This document shows positions 10,147 to 20,039 of a DNA stretch of 64,000 bases, piece after piece. Under the pieces are notes generated by a model. That model did not search any database and was not told where the DNA came from. It saw only the letters and a list, made by a program, of their open reading frames with translations. The DNA is from Paroedura picta (taxonomy: Eukaryota > Chordata > Lepidosauria > Squamata > Gekkonidae). Both the position numbers and the translations under genes were made by a program. Position 1 is the first letter of the stretch; each line of letters starts with the position of its first letter. The stretch is taken from assembly GCF_049243985.1 (NCBI RefSeq), contig NC_135384.1, positions 12,210,501 through 12,274,500 of the forward strand, read 5' to 3'.

Positions 10147-10443
10147 CTTGCAAAGAACAGTAAAATATAGTCCTCTTTAAACCCACTTAGGTGTCTCCTT
10201 TTAGTTAAGCTTTAAGTTTAGGCTGGGAAGCACTGCGGAGATATATTTAATAGTACAGATTCAGCTTACTTAGAAGATCTTAGACCCATTAAGGTGTCTC
10301 TCTGATCTCAGAAGTTCTATAGATGATAATCAGCTTTAGGAAACAGACAAGAAACCCAATTTGTCTTCAAAATCTTTTTCTGTCATTCTCCTAATGCCTG
10401 TTTTTTCTCCTACACAGACAACAAGACAGCTACCCAAGATACA

Positions 10444-11382
10444 ATGTCCAACCACAGTGCTGTATCTCAGTTCCTGCTTCGGGGATTCTCAGACATTAGA
10501 GAGTTGCAGATGTTGAGCTTTGGGTTGTTTCTTGTTATTTACATGACCTCCCTTATTGCAAACATTCTCGTCTTCACCGTTATAGCCACTGGCCACCAAG
10601 TTCATACTCCCATGTACTTTTTCCTAATGAACTTATCCATCATTGACATTGGTTCCATCTCTACCACTCTTCCCAAAGCCATGATCAATGCCCTCCTAAA
10701 TACCAGGCAGATTTCCTATTATGAATGCGCTGCACAAGTATTTTTCTTCTTCTTCTTCTCGTTTTCAGAAATGATCATTCTAACAATCATGGCATACGAT
10801 CGATATGCTGCTATCTGTGATCCTCTGAACTATGGACGAGTAATGAACAGGACGTTCTGTTTTCAAATGGCCTTGAGTGCCTGGATGGCAGGAATTTTTA
10901 ATGGAATTGTTAGTATGACTAGCACATTCGCAATCACTTTCTGCTCCACTGTAATCAATCAATTCTTTTGTGAAGTTCCTCATCTGCTCAGACTCTCCTG
11001 TTCTAATCTTTATCTCATTGAAATTGGGGTTCTTATAATAGCTTCATGCATCTGTACATGTTGTTTGGGGTTCATAGTTTCCTCTTATGTCCATATTTTC
11101 AGAACAGTACTTGGAATTACTTCTGTGGAGGGCAAGAGAAAAGCTTTCTCCACATGTATCCCTCACTTGATAGTTGTTTCTCTGTTCCTCACTGTTGGTA
11201 TGATTGCCCATCTGAAGCCAGCTTCCAGCTCCCCCTCTAACTGGGATTTTGCTATTACTTTAATGTATTCTGTGGTGCCACCAACACTGAATCCAATAAT
11301 CTATACAATTCGAAACAAGGAGATCAAAGCAGAAATTTCTAAAGTCTTTCGGGGAAAGTTTATGCCAACAGAAAAATGGTAG
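10444..11382 (+). CDS. Olfactory receptor, OR14-like, subgroup A (312 aa)
   Basis: Complete single-exon odorant receptor. Motifs: glycosylation site N3-H-S; IAN with Asn40 in TM1; HTPMYFFL at 54-61; Cys95; MAYDRYAAIC at 116-125, with Ala where most receptors have Val; Cys167, Cys176 and Cys186 in the second extracellular loop; SSYVHIF at 213-219; KAFSTCIPHL at 233-242; PPTLNPIIYTIRNKE through TM7. The ATG is 27 bases after the acceptor (CTACACAG, 10410-10417). Residues 99-105 are a run of seven Phe after Val99, coded by a TTC-rich repeat, one codon shorter than in its neighbour at 15145. That gene is the closest relative in the window (same intron and flanks). Signals through Golf by family knowledge; ligand unknown. 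Confidence 0.96.
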   Translation: MSNHSAVSQFLLRGFSDIRELQMLSFGLFLVIYMTSLIANILVFTVIATGHQVHTPMYFFLMNLSIIDIGSISTTLPKAMINALLNTRQISYYECAAQVFFFFFFSFSEMIILTIMAYDRYAAICDPLNYGRVMNRTFCFQMALSAWMAGIFNGIVSMTSTFAITFCSTVINQFFCEVPHLLRLSCSNLYLIEIGVLIIASCICTCCLGFIVSSYVHIFRTVLGITSVEGKRKAFSTCIPHLIVVSLFLTVGMIAHLKPASSSPSNWDFAITLMYSVVPPTLNPIIYTIRNKEIKAEISKVFRGKFMPTEKW

Positions 11383-12825
11383 TTTTTTTTTTTAAATCCT
11401 TAACACGTAGTTTTTCTCGTCATGGTTTCCGAATGTTTTCAGTGATCAAAGGAAACTAATTCAAATGATTGATACCATTTATTTTTTTGTGTTTAGAATT
11501 TACTAAGCACAGACAGACAGACAAACAGACAGATCGGCATGCCCTTACTTAGACAGCCTAGACTAGCCTCATATCATATACAGGACGATAAGCAGGGCCA
11601 ATCCTTTAAAATCCTCCAACCTCCCTGCTTGTTCCCATTATAATACATATATAAATCAATTAGGGTTGCCAGGTCCCTCTAAGTAGCCAGTGAGGGATGG
11701 CAGTACACTAACCGTGAGTAGGAAAGATTGCTGAAAACTAACCCTTCATGCCTACATGACCTGAAATTCACAAAGGCAGCACTCCAGTTTTGGGACAAAA
11801 CTCTACATAAAATTAGTTTCTACCATAGAGTTTTGCCCCCAAACCAGAGCATTCCCCCCCACATGCCTACATCACTTCTGGGTCAAACAGGTAAATCACA
11901 TTGATTTATAATATTCTTCCCATTTGGTGGGATAATTCTCCTCTCCCAGCCACCTGGATGGTGCTGGAGGGATGGGATCTGATAGTTGGAGACCTCCAAC
12001 CTTATTGGAGGGGTAGGTCTGGAATCTCTAAAATCAATACCTTTTAATGCAAAGGTTGTATTCTTTGTCTCAAGCAATGAGACTTCCCCACCTCTGCCAC
12101 CATAGACCCAGTATGTTCCTACCATAGAAGTCTCCTTGTTTCTGCAAGATGTTCTGTCCATTGAGTCAAGTAATGTTTTGATCTAACCTTTGCAGTTCAA
12201 TGTCTTCCAGAATTAAAATCATTGGATACAAATTCTTTATAAGATTTCCTTTCAACTGTCTAATTTTGGGGGGTTTCAAAGATTTCCTATTATGTTTAAA
12301 TCAGAATATTTCTTTATTTTTGTCCATTGAAACCCATTGTTTAGAGAGAACTATTATGATTGTTGTGATGTTAATTAAATGGCTCTTTCAATAGACATAA
12401 TGTAACAATAATTGACTCATTGTCATCATTTTCATTGATTGCTGATACTGCAACCTGCCTGCCACAGTCAACATGAGCTTCCATTTTAAATTGAATAGGA
12501 GGGTTCTAGAGATAAGCCAGGTCAGGATATTCCAATTTGCCTCAGTATTGGTACTGCAACACCAATAATCATCCTGAATCGGGTGGCCAATTTTTAGATA
12601 CTTGGCTTTTTAAAATTAAGAATAACGTATAAATAGTTTTGTTATCGATTTAAAAAGCCGATTAAACGTCCTTTTTGTTTCTGCTTGGAATTGTACTAAA
12701 TACAGAAAGATGGAGTCAGAAAAATGAGAGACAGACGGGCAGGAAGACTCACCCTTACTTAAACAGCCTAGGCCAGCCTGGTCATATAAGGTATAGGAGG
12801 ATAAATAGTATCAGATCTAGTTATT
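11383..12825 (+). other. Subgroup A 3' flank, unit A1
   Basis: No gene. Contains an (ACAG)n tract at ~11509-11535 and a long 3' flank shared with 16410-18100 (unit A2) and, at 11890-12395, with the first 523 bases of the window. A blunt PIF- or LTR-type insertion seen in A2 (16569-17048) is absent here at ~11615, which supplies the empty site. Confidence 0.6.
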
Positions 12826-12851
12826 ATTTGTTGTTGTTGTTGTTGTTGTTG

Positions 12852-12907
<56 letters not shown>
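12826..12907 (+). repeat. (TTG)n then (TTA)n microsatellite
   Basis: Eight or more TTG units followed by about 17 TTA/ATT units. It sits at the 3' A-rich end of the L2-type tail to its right, the usual birthplace of such repeats. Long poly-Asn and poly-Ile frames here are artefacts. Confidence 0.95.
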
Positions 12908-12910
<3 letters not shown>

Positions 12911-13140
12911 TGGATTTCTAGCCCACCACTTCTGAAAGGCTTGTGGCGAGTCACAACACATATAATCCCCATTAAAAATTCCCCTAATACAATAAAATAG
13001 TTTAAAAGACCTAAAAAACCCCAAACACAAGAAGCCAAGTGGCGACAGAACACATACAACATAGCCCAACCCGCCCATAGCCCAGGGGCCAAAGGGGTCA
13101 TTAATAATTTCACTACATTTCCCTGCCAAGAATAATCCAG
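12908..13140 (-). mobile_element. L2-type LINE or related 3' end
   Basis: Starts ATTGGATTTCTAGCCCACCA and GGCTTGTGGCGAGTCACAAC, the reverse complement of a LINE 3' untranslated region ending in an A/T-rich tail. A shorter copy lies at 17635-17705. Family assignment is tentative. Confidence 0.5.
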
Positions 13141-13189
13141 AGGGGGTCCAGCTCTTCCTTATCGTACTTGGATGCTAGACACTCAAGGA

Positions 13190-13799
13190 AGTAGTTCAGA
13201 GATGTAGCTAATTTGTTCTACAAGACAACATATAGGGCTCTGACTCTAGTATACTATATAGCATTGTATCACTCCCTAATGTTCAAAACTGTGTAATGTG
13301 TGGCAGTCCTAAAAGGATCCTACAAGCTTTTCCCCCCTGGTGAATGAGGAAAAAGAGACTTCTTTGGATCCGCTAAAAGTGCCATGCTGACGTTAATGGG
13401 ATGCATTTGAATATGTAGGATAAGAGTTACAGCAAACAATGTAATCAGGTGAAATTGAGTGGCAAAAACTAGTTTAACAGATTTCAATGGAAATAGGTAA
13501 TTTTTTGCCCTGATCTGGATAGCCCAGGCTACCCAGTCCCATCAGATCATGGAAACTAAGTAGGGTTGGCCCTGGTTATAATTGGATTGGGGGAAGGTTT
13601 TGTCAATTGGGTAGTCAGGCAGACTAGGAGGTTTACACACAATATTCTTGGTTGGAAAGATGAGCTAAAATTAACTTTTATTTTTACTACCAATTCACTG
13701 CAGCTTGCAAACAGTAATGATTTATCTTGGGATTACTGCCACTGAACTCTGTTGGGCTTTGTGAAAACCATTCCCAAGAACTCGAGCTGAACAGACATG
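13190..13799 (+). other. 5' flank of unit A2, with 5S-derived SINE at ~13500-13590
   Basis: Matches 8200-8985 of unit A1, minus the hAT MITE. Contains the 5S-type block CCCATCAGATCATGGAAACT and GTAGGGTTGGCCCTGGTTA, and the TTCCCAAGAACTCGAG candidate site at ~13771-13786 just before the TATA box. Confidence 0.6.
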
Positions 13800-13954
13800 T
13801 ATAAAACCTCTTTCCCATAAGACATACATTTACCAAGAACTCATAGAGCTGATTATTGCACATTATGTGGATGGGCAAGAAAGTATCAGCACTTGTTCAG
13901 TATTCTTTTTCAACAAGAAGTCAACCTAAAAGGAAAAAAGTCTTACACTGAAAG
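13800..13954 (+). promoter_or_regulatory. TATA box and non-coding exon 1, unit A2 (gene 15145)
   Basis: TATAAAA at 13800-13806; exon 1 ends ACTGAAAG at 13954; donor GTAAAG from 13955. The acceptor is CTACATAG at 15111-15118, giving a 1164-bp intron. Confidence 0.7.
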
Positions 13955-15118
13955 GTAAAGTCCACTCATCTCTCTGTCTCTCTCTGTCTCTCTCTCTCCT
14001 CTGCTTAAATCTTGATCTATCCCCATTCTTCATGGTTATACAGCAAGATTGTTCTCTAAATACTCCACTATACATAAGACAAGATATAATGTACTAGTAC
14101 TACATTACAATTTTAACCAAAGAATGATCAAAACAGGAATTAGTTACCAGAGGATGTAGTGATGATCACAGGAATAAGAAACTGCCAGAGGATGTAGAGG
14201 TGGCTATAGGAATAAACAACATTAAAGGCATATTAGATAGATTCATGGAGGACAAGTCTATCAGTGGCTACTTAGCCATGGTGACTGAGGGAAACCTGTT
14301 CAGAGGCACTAAACGTTTGAGTTGGAGAGCCAGGTCAACATCAGGGGAAGTTGTTGACTTCTCTGATTGTTGCTGTCCCTCAAGAGGAACTGGTTTATCC
14401 CATGATGCTGAACTAAATGGACCACTGGTCTGTTCCAGAAGAGCTCTTTTTATATTGTTTATCATATTCTAGTTACGCAGTTGTGGGGTAATCACAGTAA
14501 TCTACTATATGGGGAGATGAAACTATTAAATTTATAAGTATCTTTTTGGATTATATCAGGCATGCATTTCACATTTTGTAGCCACTGGATTGTGTAGGTA
14601 TATTGCTCTTCACTACACAGACAAACAAGTTTCCATGTATTATAAAAAAAAAACAAACAGGGATGAAATCTTTTAGTTATTGAAACACAATGGTAGCATT
14701 GAATCTGTTCAGGGTGCACCTTTACTCAGTGTCCAGAACCTTTATTCTCAATTATTCCTCATCAAGTCATCTCTAGAGGCTAAAAGATGGCACTAAAAGA
14801 TGAAGGCATTCTACATATTCACAATGTTTTTAGAATCCTAATCCTGATCTATCAAGCAACCAAGAGTAAGAGTTAACAGAAGTAATCTTCTTAGCCAGTC
14901 TTTCCTTTTTAATGAAATTGAGGGAGGCAAACAAGGTTTCCTTTCTCCTCAGAATTTACTTTCTCCTCACAACATCTTTGGGGTGAATGAACCACGGTCG
15001 GCCAGAGAGCCTTATGGGAGAGCAAGTGGCACCAAGTGCCACTCGGACAGTCTCCCTAAATTTTCTTAACAAGTCTTTTTCTGCCATTGTCCTAATGCCT
15101 GTTTTTTCTCCTACATAG
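13955..15118 (+). other. Predicted 5'UTR intron, unit A2
   Basis: A (CT)n tract near 13969-13997, the shared old repeat at ~14120-14475, and intron DNA parallel to 21300-21660 and 23140-23420 (GCATCTTTGG.GTGA, GGTCGGCCAGAGAGCCTTATG). No gene. Confidence 0.6.
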
Positions 15119-15144
15119 ATAACAAGCCAGCTACCCAAGATACA

Positions 15145-16086
15145 ATGTCCAACCAAACTGCTGTATCTCAGTTCCTGCTTCTGGGATTCTCAGACATTAG
15201 AGAGTTGCAGATGTTGAGCTTTGGGTTTTTTCTTGTTATTTACATGACCTCCCTTATTGCAAACATTCTCGTCTTCACCGTTATAGCCACTGGCCACCAT
15301 GTTCATACTCCCATGTACTTCTTCCTAATGAATTTATCAGTCATTGACATCGGTTCCATCTCCACCACTCTCCCCAAAGCCATGATCAATTCCCTCCTAA
15401 ACACCAGCCTAATCTCATACTATGAATGTGCGGCACAGGTATTTTTCTTCTTCTTCTTCTTCTTGTTTTCAGAAATGATCCTCCTAACGATCATGGCATA
15501 CGACCGATATGCTGCTATCTGCGATCCCCTGAACTACGAACGAGTGATGAACAGGAGGTTCTGTTTTCAAATGGCCTTGAGTGCCTGGGTGGCAGGACTT
15601 TTCAATGGAATCGTTAACGTGACAAGCACATTCGCCATCGCTTTCTGCTCCAATGTAATCAATCAATTCTTTTGTGAAGTTCCTCATCTGCTCAGTCTTG
15701 CCTGTTCTAATCTTTATCTCATTGAACTTGCAGTTCTTGTTGTAGCCTCCTGCATAGGTGCATGTTGTTTGGGCTTCATAGTTGCCTCTTATGTCCATAT
15801 TTTCAGAACGGTACTCGGAATTACTTCTGTGGAGGGCAAGAGAAAAGCTTTCTCCACATGCATCCCTCACTTGATAGTTGTTTCTCTGTTCCTCACTTTT
15901 GGTATGATTGCCCATCTGAAGCCAGCTTCCAGCTCCCCCTCTAACTGGGATCTTGCTCTTTCTTTAATGTATACTGTGGTGCCACCCACACTGAATCCAA
16001 TAATCTATACCATCCGAAACAAGGAGATCAAAGCCGAAATTTCTAAAGTCTTTTGGGGGAAGTTTCTGGCAACAGAAAAATGGTAG
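15145..16086 (+). CDS. Olfactory receptor, OR14-like, subgroup A (313 aa)
   Basis: Complete single-exon odorant receptor, very close to the gene at 10444 throughout. Motifs: N3-Q-T glycosylation site; IAN in TM1; HTPMYFFL 54-61; Cys95; MAYDRYAAIC 117-126; ASYVHIF; KAFSTCIPHL 234-243; PPTLNPIIYTIRNKE. The extra residue relative to 10444 is one Phe in the TTC repeat that codes the start of TM3 (15440-15465). The tail ends LATEKW where the neighbour has MPTEKW. The two genes share promoter, intron and 3' flank, so they are a recent tandem duplicate; the flank was later hit by different insertions (hAT MITE at A1, solo LTR at A2). Start chosen at the MSN common to all A genes. Confidence 0.96.
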   Translation: MSNQTAVSQFLLLGFSDIRELQMLSFGFFLVIYMTSLIANILVFTVIATGHHVHTPMYFFLMNLSVIDIGSISTTLPKAMINSLLNTSLISYYECAAQVFFFFFFFLFSEMILLTIMAYDRYAAICDPLNYERVMNRRFCFQMALSAWVAGLFNGIVNVTSTFAIAFCSNVINQFFCEVPHLLSLACSNLYLIELAVLVVASCIGACCLGFIVASYVHIFRTVLGITSVEGKRKAFSTCIPHLIVVSLFLTFGMIAHLKPASSSPSNWDLALSLMYTVVPPTLNPIIYTIRNKEIKAEISKVFWGKFLATEKW

Positions 16087-16126
16087 TTTTTAAAATCCTT
16101 AACACATAGTTTTCCGAAACAAAATC

Positions 16127-16262
16127 AGAGTCCAGTGGCAGCTTTAAGACCAACAAAGATTTATTCAAGGTTTGAGCTTTCGAGTGCAGGCACTCTTCCT
16201 CACTCGAAAGCTCACGCCTTGAACAAATCTTCGTTGGTCTTAAAAGTGCCACTGGACTCTGA
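16127..16262. repeat. Inverted pair of an interspersed repeat (hairpin)
   Basis: The left arm CAGAGTCCAGTGGCAGCTTT.. to CTTTCGAGTGC is followed at once by its near complement, CACTCGAAAGCTC.. to GTGCCACTGGACTCTG. The arms are ~65 bp each with a few-base loop. Downstream CTTCAGACCAACACGGCTAC is a common companion of this reptile repeat. Single copies are at 7303 and 56308. In RNA this would fold into a long hairpin, 40 bases after the receptor stop codon. Confidence 0.8.
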
Positions 16263-16568
16263 TTTTTGTTTTTGTGCTGCTTCAGACCAACACGGCTACT
16301 CACTTGAACATATTTTTTCTGTTCTTGGTTCCAGAATGTTTTTAGCGAGAAAGCTTTCACAGAAATCTAAGGATTTCAACACAGAATAGTTTGGCTATCA
16401 AAGAAAACTGATTAATGGTATCAAATAATTGATACCATTTCCTTTTGTGTTTAAAATTTTCTAAACACAAACAGACGGACAGACAAACCCTTACTTAGAG
16501 AACCTAGATTAGCCTCATATCATATACAGGAGGATAAGCAGGGTCAATCCATTACAGTCCTACAGGTT

Positions 16569-17048
16569 TGATGGAGTCAGGGGTGAAATAACACTTTTAA
16601 ATTTTTGTTCTGTAAAGAGAAACTTGGCATGCAAAACTGTTTAGTAATCAGAAGCTTGTATTTGACTGTATCTTGAAATATGAGAACTGGACTGTTCTCA
16701 AGGTCAGGGGAAGAAGCAATGGATTGTTTATGTTAACAGAGAATTGGGAAAGAACAAAAGTTGCCTTTTGTGACCTTTCCGGGGAGCTGGCATGGATACC
16801 ACAGGGTGGTACTGTGGGGTGTGTAAGGGGGTAGAGACCCCAGGCTATTGGTTTGACCTGAAAGGGCATTATCTTTCCCCGCCTCCAATGGAATGTTATA
16901 AAGTCTCATGTAACCTTTCGTTCTGCTCACAGATTTGGGAAACGCTTCTGTGTCTATGTGTCCTCTGCAGTAAAAATATTAAAAGGTTTTTCTCTCGTGA
17001 TTCATTGGGATGGGCAAAGGGAACCCTAATTTGTCTATCTGGCCATCA
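16569..17048 (+). mobile_element. Solo LTR, endogenous retrovirus or LTR retrotransposon (fossil)
   Basis: A 480-bp insert starting TGATGG and ending CCATCA, flanked by GGTT on both sides (16565-16568, 17049-17052). The sister unit A1 lacks it. It carries a TATA-like TTATAAAG near 16896. These are the marks of a solo LTR left by recombination between two LTRs. Family unknown. Clean ends and an exact target duplication suggest it is younger than the A1/A2 duplication. Confidence 0.72.
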
Positions 17049-17052
17049 GGTT

Positions 17053-18130
17053 CCCTGCTTGTTCCCATTATAATACATATATAAAGACATTAGGGTTGCC
17101 AGGTCCCTCTAAGTAGCCAATGAGGGATGGCTGTACACTAACCGAGAGTCGGAAAGATTGCTGAAAACTAACACTTCATGCCTACATGACCTGAAATTCA
17201 CAGAGGCAGCACTAGAAGCACTAGAAGATTAGCTTCTACCATAGAGTTTTGCTCCCAAACCAGAGCATTCTCCCCCCCCCCACACACACACATACCTACA
17301 TCACCTCTGGGTCACATAGTCACATCACATTGATTTACAACTTTCCTCCTTTTGGGTGGGATACTTCCCCTTCCCTCAGCCACCTGGCTGGTGGTGGAGG
17401 GATGGGGTCTGAAAGTTGGAGACCTCCAACCTCACTGGGAGGGGGGGAGGTCTGTCACCTGTAAAATCAATACCTTTTAATGCCAAGGTTGTATACAAAT
17501 GCCCCATACATAAGATTTTCTTTCAACTGTCTAATTTTGTGGGAGTTCAGATATTTCATATTATGTTTAAATCAGAACATTTATTTTCATCCACTGAAAC
17601 CCACTGTTTTGAGAGAACAATTTTTACTACTTTTTTTTTTTAACTATTGGATTTCTAGCCCACCGCTCCCCTGAGGCTCGTGGCGGGTAACAACATGTAA
17701 AAACCCCCATAAAATTATGATTGTTGTGATGTTAATTCAATGGCTCTTTTCAATAGACATATTATAACAATAATTGACACATTGTCATCATTTTCATTGA
17801 TTGCTGATACTGCAGCCTGCCTGCCCCAGTCCACCTGAGCTTCCATTTTAAATTTCAGCGGGGGCTTCTAGAGATAAGCCAGGTCAGGATATTCTAATTC
17901 CCCGCATTACTGGTACTGCAGCACTAATGATCATCCTGAATCTGCTGGCCAATCTTGAGATACCTAGCTTTTTAAATTTCTTAAAATTAAGAATGACAAC
18001 ACAAAAATAGTTTTGTTATCAAGTGATTAAAATAGTTAATTAAATGTCCTTTTCATTTGTGCTTGGAATTGTACTAAATACAGAAAGATGGAATCAGATA
18101 GATAGAAAAATGAGAGAGAGAGACAGACGG
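17053..18130 (+). other. Subgroup A 3' flank, unit A2
   Basis: Matches 11630-12720 downstream of gene 10444. Contains a (CA)n-like tract at ~17270-17292 and a short L2-type tail at 17635-17705 (ATTGGATTTCTAGCCCACCG). No gene. Confidence 0.6.
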
Positions 18131-18133
18131 GCA

Positions 18134-18268
18134 GGTACTCATTTTACCGACCTTGGATGGAAGGCTGAGTCAACCTTGAGCCGGCTGCTGGAATCAAACT
18201 CCCAGCCTCATGGTCAGAGCTTCACCCAGCATGTTGGCTGCCTTACCACCCTGGCCAGATAGAGGCTC
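18134..18268 (-). mobile_element. Sauria-type tRNA SINE, truncated
   Basis: Reverse complement of the 5' (tRNA-like) half: GAGGCTC.. CTGGGAGTTTGATTCCAGC (box B region), GCCGGCTCAAGGTTGACTCA. The BovB-like 3' half is missing. Full copies are at 19667, 52726, 55230 and 62181. Confidence 0.85.
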
Positions 18269-18547
18269 ATTGTAATGTCATAACCATATTTAAAAAGCAC
18301 CTTGGTGGTGGAAGGGGGGAGGCAAGGAAGCATGAAGGAGCACAATTAAAAGAAAGGTCCAAGTAGGCACCATTTAGCAAAAAATAACTTTTGGAATGGG
18401 GAAGACAACAAAGCATTATGGGAGGATGGTTGTTGTCCACCTCCCAGCCTCCTACCTCGCCTATCCCTCACCCCCACACACAGGTGGCCAAGGAAACATG
18501 ACAACCCTAGCTACTGTCCTTTTCAAAATTTATGAAACTTAGTCATG
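18269..18547. other. Unassigned spacer
   Basis: No recognisable gene or element beyond loosely GA-rich sequence; includes CACCTCCCAGCCTCCTACC. It lies between the truncated SINE and the hAT element. Confidence 0.4.
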
Positions 18548-18555
18548 GTTTAGAT

Positions 18556-18917
18556 CAGTGGTTCTCAACCTTCCTATTGGCACGACACTTTAACACAGTT
18601 CCTCATGTTGTGATGACCCCCAACCTTAAAATTATTTATGTGTTCTTTCACAGAAATTAAACCCAAACGGACCAATGGTGTGTAGATCCATTGTTCATGA
18701 TTCCATATAATTTTTTTTTCTGGGGTTTCTCTTGTCGCACCATGCCGATCTCGCTCTTTTCTGCTGCTCCAGACAGACGAACGCTTTATCTAGATCTACC
18801 CTTCAAAGCTGTTGTGTGGATGGGGCCTCCACAGCCAATCTGTTGCCCTGTCATGACCCCTTTGAAAGGGTAATTCAACTCCCAAAGGAGTCCCAACCCC
18901 CAGGTTAAGAACCACTG
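18556..18917. mobile_element. hAT-type non-autonomous element (362 bp)
   Basis: Begins CAGTGGTTCTCAACCTT and ends AGGTTAAGAACCACTG. The 8-bp flanks are GTTTAGAT (18548-18555) and TTTTAGAT (18918-18925), one mismatch. Ends CAGTGG..CCACTG with 8-bp duplication are diagnostic of Charlie-like hAT elements. No transposase frame. Confidence 0.92.
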
Positions 18918-18925
18918 TTTTAGAT

Positions 18926-19666
18926 AATTCAGCTAAAAAACAATATTAATGATTCTGAAGCAGAGACTCAACACACATACCATATTCACAAACAAGAACT
19001 TCAGGGACATAACTAATTTCTTCTGCAAGACAGCATATAAAGCATTAACCCTACTTTACTTTATGAGTGCTCTCTAATAAAGTGTTGTGTTTCACAGCCT
19101 TAGATGGATCCTATAACACATTTCTGTGGAAATAGGTGAAGTTTTGTCTTCACTTGGATAGTCCAGACTATCCAATCTATCTAGATCCTGGAAGCTAAGG
19201 AGGGTTGGCCCAGGCTACCTACCCCCCCCCCCCTACACACATCTTGAAAGCTAAATCAGATTGGTCCTGGTAATTATTTATATTGGATACTGCCAAGGTA
19301 CCCCAAAGTTGCAATGCAGAAGCAAGCATTGATAAGCCACCTTTGAAAGGTTGAATGTCTTGGGATTGCCTTGTGATTGATGACAACAAAGGTAAAACCC
19401 AAATTCAAATATAAGGGTGATAATGGCCTTGAAAATATAAATGATGTATATAGTGCCACACAATGTGTACTCCCGTGTTTTGTTCATATACCTTTCTGTG
19501 CAAGGAAGATTTTTCCAATCAGGTAATAACACAGACTATGAACCTAACACATGATTTTATGTTCTTGGTTGAAAAGAGGAAACCATAATTAATCTTTTTT
19601 TACCAACTCACTGCAGTTGACAAGGAGTAATGACTTATCTTGGGACTAGTCACTGAACTCTGCTGA
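18926..19666 (+). other. Unit A3 5' flank with 5S-derived SINE
   Basis: Parallels 8200-8945 and 13196-13760. The 5S-type block is at ~19145-19275 (GATCCTGGAAGCTAAGGAGG), with its tail to ~19400. The flank runs to CACTGAACTCTGCTG, where sister units continue to the TATA box, but here a SINE begins. Confidence 0.6.
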
Positions 19667-19946
19667 GCCTCTTGTGGCTCAGAGTGGTAAGGCAGCCATC
19701 TGAAAGCTCTGCCCATGAGGCTGGGAGTTCAATCCCAGCAGCCGGCTCAAGGTTGACTCAGCCTTCCATCCTTCTGAGGTCGGTAAAATGAGTACCCAGC
19801 TTGCTGGGGGGGTCAACGGTAATGACTGGGGAAGGCACTGGCAAACCACCCCGTATTGAGTCTGCCATGAAAACGCTAGAGGGCGTCACCCCAAGGGTCA
19901 GACATGACTCGGTGCTTGCACAGGGGATACCTTTACCTTTACCTTA
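19667..19946 (+). mobile_element. Sauria-type tRNA SINE, full length
   Basis: Starts GCCTCTTGTGGCTCAGAGTG (box A region), has GGGAGTTCAATCCCAGCAGC (box B), the GCCGGCTCAAGGTTGACTCA body, and a BovB-like end GGGTCAGACATGACTCGGTG followed by (ACCTTT)n. Its insertion coincides with loss of the TATA box and start of exon 1 of unit A3: sister units have ~270 bp there that are absent here. Confidence 0.93.
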
Positions 19947-20008
19947 CACCATAAAAAAAAAGTTAAAAAAGAATGAAAAAATGCTTCCAGTGAAAGGTAA
20001 AGTCCATT

Positions 20009-20039
<31 letters not shown>

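Larger units (their letters stand above)
9140..10417 (+). other. Predicted 5'UTR intron, unit A1
   Basis: Runs from GTAAAG at 9140 to CTCCTACACAG ending 10417. It holds a (CT)n tract near 9159, an old interspersed repeat at ~9290-9640 that all A introns share (GATTCATGGA.., GGGCTCTTTTTCTATTCTTAT), half of the hAT MITE described at 8312 (9943-9998), and an AT-rich tract. No coding signal. Confidence 0.6.

Noticed and set aside
12817-13129. Poly-Asn, poly-Ile and poly-Leu frames
   Set aside because: Products of the (TTG)n(TTA)n microsatellite.
15484-15915. 143-codon minus-strand frame inside receptor 15145
   Set aside because: Antisense shadow of a conserved coding exon; similar shadows occur in every receptor here and none has a known motif.
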